Source: Hyphomicrobium sp. NDB2Meth4 (GTDB lineage: Bacteria; Pseudomonadota; Alphaproteobacteria; Rhizobiales; Hyphomicrobiaceae). Taken from it: DNA of 64,000 nt. Location of the stretch: positions 124,001 to 188,000 of the forward strand of contig NZ_FPEJ01000001.1 of the NCBI RefSeq assembly GCF_900117445.1. Reading direction: 5' to 3'. Each line of letters begins with the position of its first letter. Position 1 is the first letter of the stretch. Positions 26,444-35,246 of this stretch are shown in pieces. Below the pieces are notes generated by a model that saw only the letters and a program-made list of their open reading frames with translations, made no database searches and was not told where the DNA came from. The translations under genes and the position numbers were made by a program.

Positions 26444-27679
26444 ATGTCGCTCGACCTGCAGACGTTCATCATTGGTGTCTTCATGCTCGCGATCGCAGGC
26501 GCCCTATTACTGCTGTCTTGGCTGCACCATCGAAGTAACAAGTCACTGGCCCAATGGGCCTTTGCCTTCTTCCTCGGAGCCGTTGGAATTGCCCTCATCG
26601 GAGCAAGGGGCCGCATCCCGGACGCTTGGTCCATTCTCGCAGCCAATGCGTTGCTCACCTCGGCCTACGGAGTGATGTGGCAAGGCGTGCGCACGTTTGA
26701 GGGACATCGCTCACATCCCGCGCTCATAGGCGCTGGAGCAGTCATCTGGCTCACTGCTTGCGCTGTGCCGGCCTTCTATGCCGTGGGCACAGCCCGGGCA
26801 CTTCTGATCATGGCAATCAGCATGGCCTATTCGCTGGCCGCCGCCGCTGAGCTGTGGCGCGGACGTGGCGAACCGCTACCCGCCCGCTGGCCCCTCATCG
26901 TCATTCTCATTGTCCATGCCGCCACACTTCCGCTCCGCGTGCCGCTTGTGTCTGCGCTGAATGGTGGACCTCAGACGCACCCCCTGGTGGTCGGTTCCGT
27001 CATCTTCGAGACGCTCCTGTTCTGTATTTGCGGCGTCTATCTGCTCGGCAGTCTCAGCAAGGAGCGCCTAGCCCTTCGCCACGAGCAAACGTCGCTGTTG
27101 GACCCGCTCACGGGTGTCGCCAACCGGCGCGCTTTCCTCGGCCAGGGCGCGAAGATCATCGACCGGGCCGAGATATCCGGCCAGCCGACGGCCCTGCTTC
27201 TGTTCGATCTCGACCGGTTCAAAAGCGTGAACGATCAATATGGCCACGCAACCGGCGACGATCTGCTCAGGGCGTTCTGCCGTGTTGCAACGACCAAGAT
27301 CCGGCGGACAGATCTTTTCGCACGTCTTGGGGGCGAAGAATTCGCCTGCCTCTTGCCCAATGCCTCGCAGTCCGTCGCCATGGCGATCGCCGAAGAGATC
27401 CGCAACGACTTCGCCGCGATGAAGTTCGATGCGGGCTCGACACGGCTGGCGGGGACCGTCAGCGTCGGCATGTCGGCGACGGACCGCCTCAACTCCGACC
27501 TGCCGTCCCTATTGATTGCAGCGGACCGCGCGCTCTACCGCGCCAAGCAGGAGGGACGAAACCGCGTCGTCGCGGCAGCATTCTCTCCGCCCGTTCTGCG
27601 CGGCCGCCGACGCGGTTCCCTGCGCAGCGATAACCCGGACACGTATCCGAGCAGTAGCGACTCCCAGCAGGTCGGCTGA
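26444..27679 (+). CDS. membrane-bound diguanylate cyclase (GGDEF)
   Basis: 411 aa. About six hydrophobic segments fill residues 1-205, then a GGDEF domain: LLDPLTGVANRRAF opens it, LLFDLDRFKSVND binds metal, and the active-site loop is GGEEF (296-300), a catalytically competent variant. VSVGMSA and ADRALYRAKQEGRNRV close it. It should make cyclic di-GMP from two GTP at the inner membrane. No RxxD inhibitory site is evident five residues before the loop. The N-terminal sensory part is not a domain I can name. Confidence 0.88.
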   Translation: MSLDLQTFIIGVFMLAIAGALLLLSWLHHRSNKSLAQWAFAFFLGAVGIALIGARGRIPDAWSILAANALLTSAYGVMWQGVRTFEGHRSHPALIGAGAVIWLTACAVPAFYAVGTARALLIMAISMAYSLAAAAELWRGRGEPLPARWPLIVILIVHAATLPLRVPLVSALNGGPQTHPLVVGSVIFETLLFCICGVYLLGSLSKERLALRHEQTSLLDPLTGVANRRAFLGQGAKIIDRAEISGQPTALLLFDLDRFKSVNDQYGHATGDDLLRAFCRVATTKIRRTDLFARLGGEEFACLLPNASQSVAMAIAEEIRNDFAAMKFDAGSTRLAGTVSVGMSATDRLNSDLPSLLIAADRALYRAKQEGRNRVVAAAFSPPVLRGRRRGSLRSDNPDTYPSSSDSQQVG

Positions 27680-27711
27680 TTGCTCGGATCCCTGCAGTAC
27701 TGTCAGCGCAA

Positions 27712-28296
27712 TTACTGCGGCACGACTGAATCTGGAAAGTCGTGCCAGCGCTGAATTTTCCAGCCCTTGGGACCCTTCACCAGCCAGCCCTCGTAATTAA
27801 GGCTCGTCACATCGCCGAAGGTCTTGCCGTCCTTCGCATTCGTCAGCAACCCGACGACGCTGACGTGCGCAGTTTCAGCGGTCTGATCGAGAAACAGAAT
27901 GTTGGACATCAGATGCCGCCGGACATTTCCGGATGAGCGGAACGCGTTCAATCGCTCAGTCCAGAACGACCTGAATCCCGCGCCAGTGAATGCCACCGGC
28001 GTCTCGCCCGGAATGCCGGCAACGAACACCGCATCCGGCGTGAACAGTCCGAACCACGCGTCCGCATCCCCGTTGTCGTAGGCGAATGCATACGCATAGA
28101 TCTGATTGGCGATTGCCGCCCTATCGGTCGCGTTGAAATTCGTCTGGCCTGGATTTGTCGGCGGAGCGTACGAGCGAAGCGCTTTGACGTCCTCAGCAAG
28201 GGTTCCGCCTGCAGGAGCCGCCGTCTCGGCAAATGCCGCCCCGGTGAGAGCAGCAGCGAAATACGCGATCAAAGCAGCCAAAGCGATGCGTCTCAT
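27712..28296 (-). CDS. exported NTF2-like (SnoaL-type) protein
   Basis: 194 aa with signal peptide (MRRIALAALIAYFAAALTGA, cleaved near AFAETA). The mature part matches the SnoaL/NTF2 cone fold: ATDRAAIANQIYAYAFAYDNGD, WFGLFTPDAVF, RHLMSNILFL and GWLVKGPKGWKIQRW. Such folds serve as lyases, isomerases or binding proteins, so the reaction cannot be read. It lies 61 nt downstream of the hydrolase at 28358 and is probably co-transcribed with it. Confidence 0.75.
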   Translation of the reverse strand: MRRIALAALIAYFAAALTGAAFAETAAPAGGTLAEDVKALRSYAPPTNPGQTNFNATDRAAIANQIYAYAFAYDNGDADAWFGLFTPDAVFVAGIPGETPVAFTGAGFRSFWTERLNAFRSSGNVRRHLMSNILFLDQTAETAHVSVVGLLTNAKDGKTFGDVTSLNYEGWLVKGPKGWKIQRWHDFPDSVVPQ

Positions 28297-28357
28297 ATCA
28301 CCCTTGATAGTTTTGAAATCGTTGCGAACGCGTTCCGGCCTTCCGGCCGCAATGTCC

Positions 28358-29239
28358 TCATCTCTGATCGTTCAAGAAATCGATCACAGCATCCGCGATG
28401 TGCTTTGGCTGCTCCGGCAGCATGGCATGCCCCATGTGCGGGAAGGCGACCAGCCGCGCGTCGGCTCGCTTGGTGACGAAATCGAAGGCGTTCTGCGGAG
28501 GCGCGATCTTGTCCTCTAGTCCCTGGACGACAAGTGCCGGTGCCGTGCCGCCATTGAAGTACGGTTTGAAGTCCGTGCGCTCGGCGGCGGCGGCCTGAAG
28601 CTTCGCCGTCTTCGGATGCCAGCCGTCAATGAAGGCGTCCGGATTGTTGCCCTTGGCAAACATCGAGTTCGCCACCGCCTCGCGGTGTTGCTCCGGCGAA
28701 AGGGCGGCATCGTAGATTTTCCAGAACTCGTCCCATGTCGCCTTGTCGGGCTGAATCTCCCCGCCGCAGGCGAGCAGGATGAGGCCGATCACGCGGTCAG
28801 GATGAAGCGCCGAAACCGTTCTGGAGACGCGGTTGCCGAAGTTCTGGCCAAGCATGAAGACCCTGTCGCGGCCCAACCGGTCCGCAACCATCCAGACGTC
28901 CTCTCCGAGATTCTGCAGCTTCACGTCGTCCATCGGACCGGTGCTTGCGCCGATTCCACGCGGGTTGATGAGAACGACGTGATAGCCCGCCTTGGCCACG
29001 CTGTTGCCGAGAGCTTCGAAGTCCTGAGCTGGCCGCCCAAGCGAGGGATGCATCAAGACGGTCTTCCCGCTCCCTTTCTGGAATATCTCCAGGCGGACGT
29101 CGCCTTTCTCTACCATCGACCGCGACCAGCCCTCGAGTGCCGCTCCGAATGCAGCACTCCCGGGAACAATCGAAAGAAAGGCCACCGCGAGGATGCCAAA
29201 GGCCCAAATTCTTGTCGGCTGGACTGTGTGAAGGCTCAT
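28358..29239 (-). CDS. exported alpha/beta-hydrolase-fold protein with Asn at the nucleophile position
   Basis: 293 aa with an N-terminal export segment (IWAFGILAVAFLSIVPGSAA). The alpha/beta-hydrolase fold is clear: VLINPRGIGAST, the elbow MLGQNFGNRV, acid Asp243 in GLEDKIAPP and His271 in FPHMGHAM. The elbow normally reads GxSxG; here residue 133 is Asn (codon AAC), so ordinary serine hydrolase chemistry is not possible. The rest is intact, which suggests a binding or altered-chemistry role rather than decay. It is upstream partner of the NTF2-like gene. Confidence 0.8.
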   Translation of the reverse strand: MSLHTVQPTRIWAFGILAVAFLSIVPGSAAFGAALEGWSRSMVEKGDVRLEIFQKGSGKTVLMHPSLGRPAQDFEALGNSVAKAGYHVVLINPRGIGASTGPMDDVKLQNLGEDVWMVADRLGRDRVFMLGQNFGNRVSRTVSALHPDRVIGLILLACGGEIQPDKATWDEFWKIYDAALSPEQHREAVANSMFAKGNNPDAFIDGWHPKTAKLQAAAAERTDFKPYFNGGTAPALVVQGLEDKIAPPQNAFDFVTKRADARLVAFPHMGHAMLPEQPKHIADAVIDFLNDQR

Positions 29240-29399
29240 TTCGTTCCTTTTGACTGACGGGATCTATCGACCCGGCAGATGGTGATAACCGCCCAAGGAT
29301 ATCTGGATCGTCACCAGCCACCCGAAAACGACAACGCCGCGCACACCCCTCGGGGCGGCGCGGCGCGTCTCACCAGCCAGGAGCTGCATGCCTTACCGG

Positions 29400-30905
29400 T
29401 TAGGCACGCGGCTCGAGGCCGTATTCCTGCATCTTACGATAGAGCGTCGAGCGACCGATCTTCAGCCGTTTGGCGACTTCCGTCATGTGCCCGCGATAGC
29501 GGCCGAGCGCCAGACGGATCATGTCGGCTTCAATCTCGTCCAGCGGACGGATGTCTCCCGCCTCGGTGACGACCGGGATGCCCAGTGCACTGTCGCCCGC
29601 ACCCGCCCGCACTTCCATCGTCTGCGGAATGATGCCTTCAGCTCCCAGCACTGCCGGCCCCTTGAAGGCTGGTTGCTTCGGCGCAGGCGCCGGCGCAGCG
29701 GGAACAGCGGTGTCGAAGCCCTCGACGTGAGCGGCGATCTGCGGGAACTCCGCAACCGTCAGCTCATGACCATCGGCGAGCACGACAGCGCGGAACACTG
29801 CGTTCTCCAGTTGGCGCACGTTACCCGGCCACGGGTAGCTCTTCAGCAGCCGCAGCGCGTCATCACTGATCGCGTTGATGCGTTTGCCTTCCTCGGCCGA
29901 GAACCGCGCCATGAAGTGCTGCGCCAGTTCGGCAACGTCGCCGAGACGCTCGCGCAGCGGCGGCACCCAGATCGGGAACACGTTGAGGCGATAGTAGAGA
30001 TCCTCGCGGAACTTACCTTCGCGCACCATGTCGATCATGTTGCGGTTGGTCGCCGAGATGAGACGGAAGTTGACGCTCACCGGCTTCTTCGAGCCGACCG
30101 GATCGATCTCGCCTTCCTGCAACGCGCGCAGCAGCTTCACCTGCGCATCGAGCGGCAACTCGCCGATCTCGTCGAGGAACAGCGTACCGCCGTCCGCTTC
30201 CTGGAACTTGCCGATACGCTTGTCGGTAGCGCCCGTGAACGAGCCCTTCTCGTGACCGAACAGGGTCGACTCGACGAGGTTCTCCGGGATGGCGCCGCAG
30301 TTGACGACCACGAATGGCTTTCCGGCACGCTCGGACTCGCCCTGGATGGCCCGCGCGATCAGCTCTTTGCCGACGCCCGACTCACCCTCGATCAATACCG
30401 GGATGTTCGACGCCGCGGCGCGCTTGCCGAGAGCAACCACCCGCTCCATGCCTTCGCCACGTACAACGAGGTCGGAAAACGAGAGCGTACCCTCGACCTT
30501 CTTCTTGATGCGCGAAATCTCGCCGGCCAGCGCCTCGATCTTGAGCGCGCTCTTGATCGAAACTTCAAGCCGCTCCGGCGACACCGGCTTCACGACGAAG
30601 TCGACAGCACCGGCACGCATTGCGCTAATGGCGGTATCGATCGAGCCGTGGGCCGTCTGCACGATGACCGGCGGAACGCCCGGTCTGCCCTCGAGCTTCT
30701 CCAGCACACCCATGCCGTCGAGGCCGCCCATCACGAGATCGAGTAGAACCAGGGAAATATCTGCGCGCTCGGGCCCTTCGAGTATCTGCAGGGCTTGCTC
30801 GCCCGATCCCGCGGTTTTAGTACCGAAGCCGAGACGCTTGATTGTTTCTTCGAGAATGCGACGCTGGGTGGGATCGTCGTCGACGATAAGTATACTCTTG
30901 ACCAT
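29400..30905 (-). CDS. sigma-54-dependent response regulator (NtrC family)
   Basis: 501 aa from ATG 30905 (MVKSILIVDDDPTQRR). The receiver domain has phospho-acceptor Asp56 in LLDLVMGG, Thr in VQTAHG and Lys in VKPVSP. The AAA+ domain has Walker A GESGVGKE (174-181), the sigma-54 contact loop GSFTGA (221-226, the Ser variant of GAFTGA), Walker B LFLDEIGEL and the arginine-finger region YRLNVFPI. A Pro/Ala linker precedes a Fis-type helix-turn-helix ending in IGRSTLYRKMQEYGLE. There is no sensor kinase beside it, so its signal is unknown. It activates transcription from -24/-12 promoters. Confidence 0.92.
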   Translation of the reverse strand: MVKSILIVDDDPTQRRILEETIKRLGFGTKTAGSGEQALQILEGPERADISLVLLDLVMGGLDGMGVLEKLEGRPGVPPVIVQTAHGSIDTAISAMRAGAVDFVVKPVSPERLEVSIKSALKIEALAGEISRIKKKVEGTLSFSDLVVRGEGMERVVALGKRAAASNIPVLIEGESGVGKELIARAIQGESERAGKPFVVVNCGAIPENLVESTLFGHEKGSFTGATDKRIGKFQEADGGTLFLDEIGELPLDAQVKLLRALQEGEIDPVGSKKPVSVNFRLISATNRNMIDMVREGKFREDLYYRLNVFPIWVPPLRERLGDVAELAQHFMARFSAEEGKRINAISDDALRLLKSYPWPGNVRQLENAVFRAVVLADGHELTVAEFPQIAAHVEGFDTAVPAAPAPAPKQPAFKGPAVLGAEGIIPQTMEVRAGAGDSALGIPVVTEAGDIRPLDEIEADMIRLALGRYRGHMTEVAKRLKIGRSTLYRKMQEYGLEPRA

Positions 30906-31058
30906 GAGGCACTCGAACTCAACGTAAAAGCGGGACTGCCCCCGTCTCAGCCGAGTTCGAAATACCCTGATTGCGTCAGGATCGGACACTCGGCCACCGG
31001 CGGCTCACTCAACAAGGGCAAGACTGCCCAACAAGGGTAAACAAGCTGTTGCGAGAAA

Positions 31059-31078
31059 GCTCAGGTTGAGCCTTTTTT
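31059..31078 (+). terminator. short hairpin with T-run upstream of pepF
   Basis: GCTCA-ggt-TGAGC (31059-31071) is followed by TTTTTT (31073-31078). It stands about 85 nt before the pepF start, with no gene upstream on the same strand, so it could be a leader attenuator or the end of an unannotated short RNA. The stem is only 5 bp. Confidence 0.35.
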
Positions 31079-31161
31079 GCGCCCCACGAGTCTTTGAGGT
31101 CACTTTCAGTGTCCCGTCGCGAGGCACTTCAGAACGGTTAATTCTCTCAAATACGGAGCCA

Positions 31162-33015
31162 ATGATGCGAGTCAGCGCCACAAAACTGCGAGCAACCTTC
31201 ACCGCGCAGGACGGCGCGTCGGCCAACGCGGCCGCGGCACTCGGCCCCATGCCGGAGTGGAACCTCGCCGATCTTTATCCTTCGCCGACCTCCCCAGAAA
31301 TCGCGCGCGACCTGGATAAGGCTGCCGCTGAGGCAAAGCGGCTGAAGGAAACCTACTATGGCAAGGTCGCCGCCGTTGCCGCAGACGGCGCCGCACTCGC
31401 CAAGGCGATCGAAGAGTTCGAACAGTTCGTCGAACTGACCGGCCGCCTCGGCTCGTTCGCCGGCCTTCACTACGCCGGCAACCAAGCTGATCCCGCGCGC
31501 GCAAAATTCTACGGCGATATCGCCGAGAAGCTCACCGCCATCTCCACCGACATCATCTTCTTCGAGCTCGAGCTGAACCAGATCGATGATGCTGTTCTCG
31601 ATGCAGCGCTGAAAAACGAGAAGCTCGCGCACTACAAGCCGTGGATCGAGAACGTCCGCAAGGAGAAGCCCTACCAGCTCGAAGAAAAGCTGGAGCGCCT
31701 CTTCCATGAAAAGAGCCAGACGTCTGCCGGCGCCTTCAATCGCCTCTTCAATGAGACCATCGCCGCGTTGCGCTTCCCCGTCGAAGGAGAGACAGAGCCA
31801 CTCGCGCTCGAAATGACGCTGAACCTTCTCTCCAGCCCGGACGAGAAGAAGCGCCAGGCCGGCGCCGAAGCGCTCGCCAAGGTCTTCAAGGACAACGTGC
31901 GGCTGTTTACGCTCATCACCAACACGCTCGCTAAGGACAAGGAGATCTCCGACCGCTGGCGCGGCTTCAAGGACGTCGCCGACTCGCGCCACCTCGCCAA
32001 TCAGGTCGAGCCCGAAGTTGTCGATGCGCTGGTAACGAGCGTGCGCGCGGCTTACCCGCGCCTGTCGCATCGCTATTACGCGATGAAGGCAAAGTGGCTC
32101 GGCAAAGACAAGCTTGCCCACTGGGACCGCAACGCGCCACTGCCGCAGCGCCCCGATCGCACATTCGCCTGGTCTGAAGCGCAGCGCCTCGTCCTGGGCG
32201 CCTATCGTGACTTCGCTCCGCAGATGGCTGACGTCGCCGGCGAGTTCTTCGACAAGAATTGGATCGATGCACCAGCGCGTCCCGGCAAGGCACCCGGCGC
32301 ATTCGCAGCTTCGACCGTGCCGTCAGTGCACCCGTACGTGCTGCTCAACTATCTCGGCAAACCGCGCGACGTGATGACTCTTGCACACGAGCTTGGTCAC
32401 GGCGTGCATCAGATGCTGGCCCGCCCGCAAGGCGCGCTGCTGGCTTCGACACCGCTGACGCTGGCCGAGACGGCATCCGTATTCGGCGAGATGCTCGCCT
32501 TCAAGGCGATGCTGAAGCAGACCGAAGACGCCGGCGAGCGAAAGGCGCTCATCGCCGGCAAAGTCGAGGACATGCTCAACACCGTCGTGCGCCAGATCGC
32601 GTTCTATACTTTCGAGCGCAAGGTGCATGAAGCCCGCCGCCAGGGTGAGCTGACACCCGATCAGCTCGGCGAGATCTGGATGGGAGTGCAGGTCGAGAGC
32701 CTGGGTCCGGCGATCGACCTCAAGCCTGGCTATGAAGTGTTCTGGGCCTACATCCCGCACTTCATCCATTCGCCGTTCTACGTCTACGCGTATGCCTTCG
32801 GCGATTGCCTGGTGAACTCGCTCTACGGCCTCTACCAGGAGGCTCACCCCGGCTTCGTCACCAAGTACTTCGATATGCTCAAAGCAGGTGGTTCGAAGCA
32901 CCATACCGAGCTGCTTGCCCCGTTCGGGCTCGACGCCTCCAAACCCGAATTCTGGAATAAGGGCCTGAAGGTCATCGAGGGAATGATCGACGAGCTGGAA
33001 ACGGAGAGCACCTGA
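31162..33015 (+). CDS. pepF: oligoendopeptidase F (M3 family metallopeptidase)
   Basis: 617 aa from ATG 31162 (MMRVSATKLRATF) with GGAG upstream; the longer frame to 31066 includes the hairpin region. The zinc motif HELGH is at 409-413 within MTLAHELGHGVHQ, and the third ligand follows in ETASVFGEML. SPFYVYAYAFGDCLVNSLY is the conserved C-terminal segment. It is a cytoplasmic peptidase cutting short oligopeptides, the M3B/PepF subfamily by length and by the N-terminal PEWNLADLYPSPTSP pattern. It is followed by a strong terminator. Confidence 0.93.
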   Translation: MMRVSATKLRATFTAQDGASANAAAALGPMPEWNLADLYPSPTSPEIARDLDKAAAEAKRLKETYYGKVAAVAADGAALAKAIEEFEQFVELTGRLGSFAGLHYAGNQADPARAKFYGDIAEKLTAISTDIIFFELELNQIDDAVLDAALKNEKLAHYKPWIENVRKEKPYQLEEKLERLFHEKSQTSAGAFNRLFNETIAALRFPVEGETEPLALEMTLNLLSSPDEKKRQAGAEALAKVFKDNVRLFTLITNTLAKDKEISDRWRGFKDVADSRHLANQVEPEVVDALVTSVRAAYPRLSHRYYAMKAKWLGKDKLAHWDRNAPLPQRPDRTFAWSEAQRLVLGAYRDFAPQMADVAGEFFDKNWIDAPARPGKAPGAFAASTVPSVHPYVLLNYLGKPRDVMTLAHELGHGVHQMLARPQGALLASTPLTLAETASVFGEMLAFKAMLKQTEDAGERKALIAGKVEDMLNTVVRQIAFYTFERKVHEARRQGELTPDQLGEIWMGVQVESLGPAIDLKPGYEVFWAYIPHFIHSPFYVYAYAFGDCLVNSLYGLYQEAHPGFVTKYFDMLKAGGSKHHTELLAPFGLDASKPEFWNKGLKVIEGMIDELETEST

Positions 33016-33066
33016 GGCTTGAAGCGCCTCATGGTTGGCCATACCTAGTGAGCGGATGCACAAGAA

Positions 33067-33100
33067 AAGGGGCACGATGGAAAATCGTGCCCCTTATTTT
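33067..33100 (+). terminator. rho-independent terminator of pepF
   Basis: AAGGGGCACGAT (33067-33078) pairs perfectly over 12 bp with ATCGTGCCCCTT (33084-33095) around a 5-nt loop, followed by ATTTTCC. It is one of the best terminators in the window. Confidence 0.9.
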
Positions 33101-33243
33101 CCTTGCGCTTCAGAATATTCGGCTAAAGTCAAGGCTGTAAAGCTCGGCCGTGACCTATTAAGGGACACCCCGATACGGGGCGTTAGGGAATCGAAGCGCT
33201 CGCCATCTGCTGCACTGCAGCCTAGCAAATTGTGAGGTGCCGA

Positions 33244-35157
33244 GTGGCGCAATCGCAGTCGGCGGCTCGGGGCGCCGACCAGGGCTCCGTCGACGGAGTT
33301 CCGAACGAGAAGTTCTGGGCCCTCGTCGTTGGATCGATCGGCGTCGTCTACGGCGACATCGGCACGAGCCCCCTCTATGCTTTCAAGGAAGCGATCGTCG
33401 CCGCTAAGGGCGCGAGCTTCGCCGGTCGCGAGGCCGTGTTCGGAGTCCTGTCGCTGATCACTTGGGCCCTCCTGCTCATCGTGACGCTGAAGTACGTCTT
33501 CATCTTGCTGCGCGCAGACAACCGCGGCGAAGGCGGCATCTTCGCGCTGATGGCGCTCGGTCAGTCCGTCGCCAAGCGCAGCACGACCGTAATCATGGGA
33601 CTGGGCATCGCCGGAGCGGCGTTCTTCTACGGTGACGCCGTCATTACGCCGGCAATCTCGGTGCTTTCCGCCGTCGAAGGCCTGCATCTGGTCTCACCCG
33701 CCTTCGACCATCTCGTTTTGCCGCTCGCGATCGTCATCATCATCGGTCTTTTTGCCGTTCAGTCGCATGGCACCGCCAAGGTCGCCGCCTGGTTCGGCCC
33801 CATCACCGTCGTCTGGTTTGTTGCGCTCTTCGTGGGCGGCATCATGAGCATCGCCACCAATCCCGACGTGCTCGTCGCGCTTAACCCGCTCTACGGCATC
33901 AAATTCGTCCTCAAGCACGGCGTCGTCGGGCTCACCGTGCTGGGCCTCGTGTTCCTGGCCGTAACCGGCGCCGAGGCGCTCTACGCCGACTTGGGCCACT
34001 TCGGCCGTAAGCCCATTCAGACCGCCTGGCTCAGCTTCGTGCTGCCCGCTCTCGTCGTGAACTACTTCGGCCAGGGCGCCCTCGTCCTCACCAATCCGCA
34101 GGCGCTCGAAAGCCCGTTCTACCTGCTCTACCCGGAGTGGGCACTGGTGCCGATGGTCATTTTGGCGACGGCCGCAACCATCATCGCCAGCCAAGCCGTC
34201 ATCACCGGCGCCTTCTCACTGACGCGCCAGGCCATCCAGCTCGGTCTCTTCCCGCGCCTCGGCATCAAGCACACGTCCGAGAGTATGGCGGGCCAGATCT
34301 ACATGCCGCGCGTCAACTGGATGCTGCTCGTCGCCGTTCTCTTCATGGTGCTGCTGTTCAAGTCGTCGAGCAGCCTGGCAGCAGCGTACGGCGTCGCCGT
34401 CACGGCCGAGATGGTCATCACCTCGCTCATCGCCTTCTTCGTCATCTGGCGCATGTGGGGTTGGAAGCTCTGGCAGACCGCCCTGCTGATCGTCCCACTG
34501 CTACTGATCGAGCAAGCTTTCTTTGCCGCCAACATGCTCAAGATCCTCGAGGGCGCCTGGGTGCCGTTGCTGATGGCCGGCTGCGTAGGACTGATTATGG
34601 TCACCTGGGTGCGCGGCTCTCGCCTGCTTGCGAGACAGACCCGCAAGAACGAGGCCGATCTCGACTGGCTGCTGCGAAAGCTCGAAGCCAAGCCGCCCCA
34701 TCGTGTCGCCGGCACCGCGGTATTCTTCACCGCTGATCCGACAGCCGCACCAACAGCCCTGATGCACAACCTGAAGCACAACCGCGTGCTTCACGAGCGC
34801 AACATCATCCTCTCCATCCACACCGAGGACGTACCGCGCGTACCCCGCTACGAGCGAGTCAGTGTGGACCGCGTCTCAGATTCATTCGTGCGCGTCGTTG
34901 CCCGCTACGGCTTCATGGAAACGCCCAGCGTCCCGAAAATCCTCGACGTCTGCCGGCGCAAGGATCTCAATATCGACATCGGGGCAACATCCTTCTTCCT
35001 GTCGCGGCGCAACCTCAGGACAACGCCGAAGTCAGAGATGCCAGGCTGGCAGGACAGGTTGTTCGTCGCATTGGCGCGCAGCGCGCAGGATGCAACGACC
35101 TACTTCCAGATTCCGACCGACCGCGTCGTCGAAGTGGGAACCCAAGTCGCCGTTTGA
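33244..35157 (+). CDS. kup: KUP-family potassium transporter
   Basis: 637 aa from GTG 33244 with GAGG 5 nt upstream; a GTG at 33232 is also open. The signature VVYGDIGTSPLYAFKE opens about 12 transmembrane segments, with GGIFALMALGQSV and FFYGDAVITPAISVLSAVEGL conserved. A cytoplasmic C-terminal domain of about 150 residues contains VFFTADPTAAPTAL and SFFLSRRNL. It is a low-affinity K+:H+ symporter of the inner membrane. Confidence 0.95.
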   Translation: MAQSQSAARGADQGSVDGVPNEKFWALVVGSIGVVYGDIGTSPLYAFKEAIVAAKGASFAGREAVFGVLSLITWALLLIVTLKYVFILLRADNRGEGGIFALMALGQSVAKRSTTVIMGLGIAGAAFFYGDAVITPAISVLSAVEGLHLVSPAFDHLVLPLAIVIIIGLFAVQSHGTAKVAAWFGPITVVWFVALFVGGIMSIATNPDVLVALNPLYGIKFVLKHGVVGLTVLGLVFLAVTGAEALYADLGHFGRKPIQTAWLSFVLPALVVNYFGQGALVLTNPQALESPFYLLYPEWALVPMVILATAATIIASQAVITGAFSLTRQAIQLGLFPRLGIKHTSESMAGQIYMPRVNWMLLVAVLFMVLLFKSSSSLAAAYGVAVTAEMVITSLIAFFVIWRMWGWKLWQTALLIVPLLLIEQAFFAANMLKILEGAWVPLLMAGCVGLIMVTWVRGSRLLARQTRKNEADLDWLLRKLEAKPPHRVAGTAVFFTADPTAAPTALMHNLKHNRVLHERNIILSIHTEDVPRVPRYERVSVDRVSDSFVRVVARYGFMETPSVPKILDVCRRKDLNIDIGATSFFLSRRNLRTTPKSEMPGWQDRLFVALARSAQDATTYFQIPTDRVVEVGTQVAV

Positions 35158-35246
35158 TGCGTTCTGCCCTACGGCACGCGTCACAGTCTGACCCGCGTCG
35201 GTGCAAGCGCCTTGCCAACGCGCATGTTTGTGCCGATATGCGTGCC

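Noticed and set aside
26178-26675. 165-codon plus-strand frame before the GGDEF gene
   Set aside because: It overlaps the GGDEF gene in another frame and is Ser/Pro/Arg-rich without conserved features.
29388-30746. 452-codon plus-strand frame opposite the NtrC-type regulator
   Set aside because: Shadow of a gene with intact receiver, AAA+ and Fis domains.
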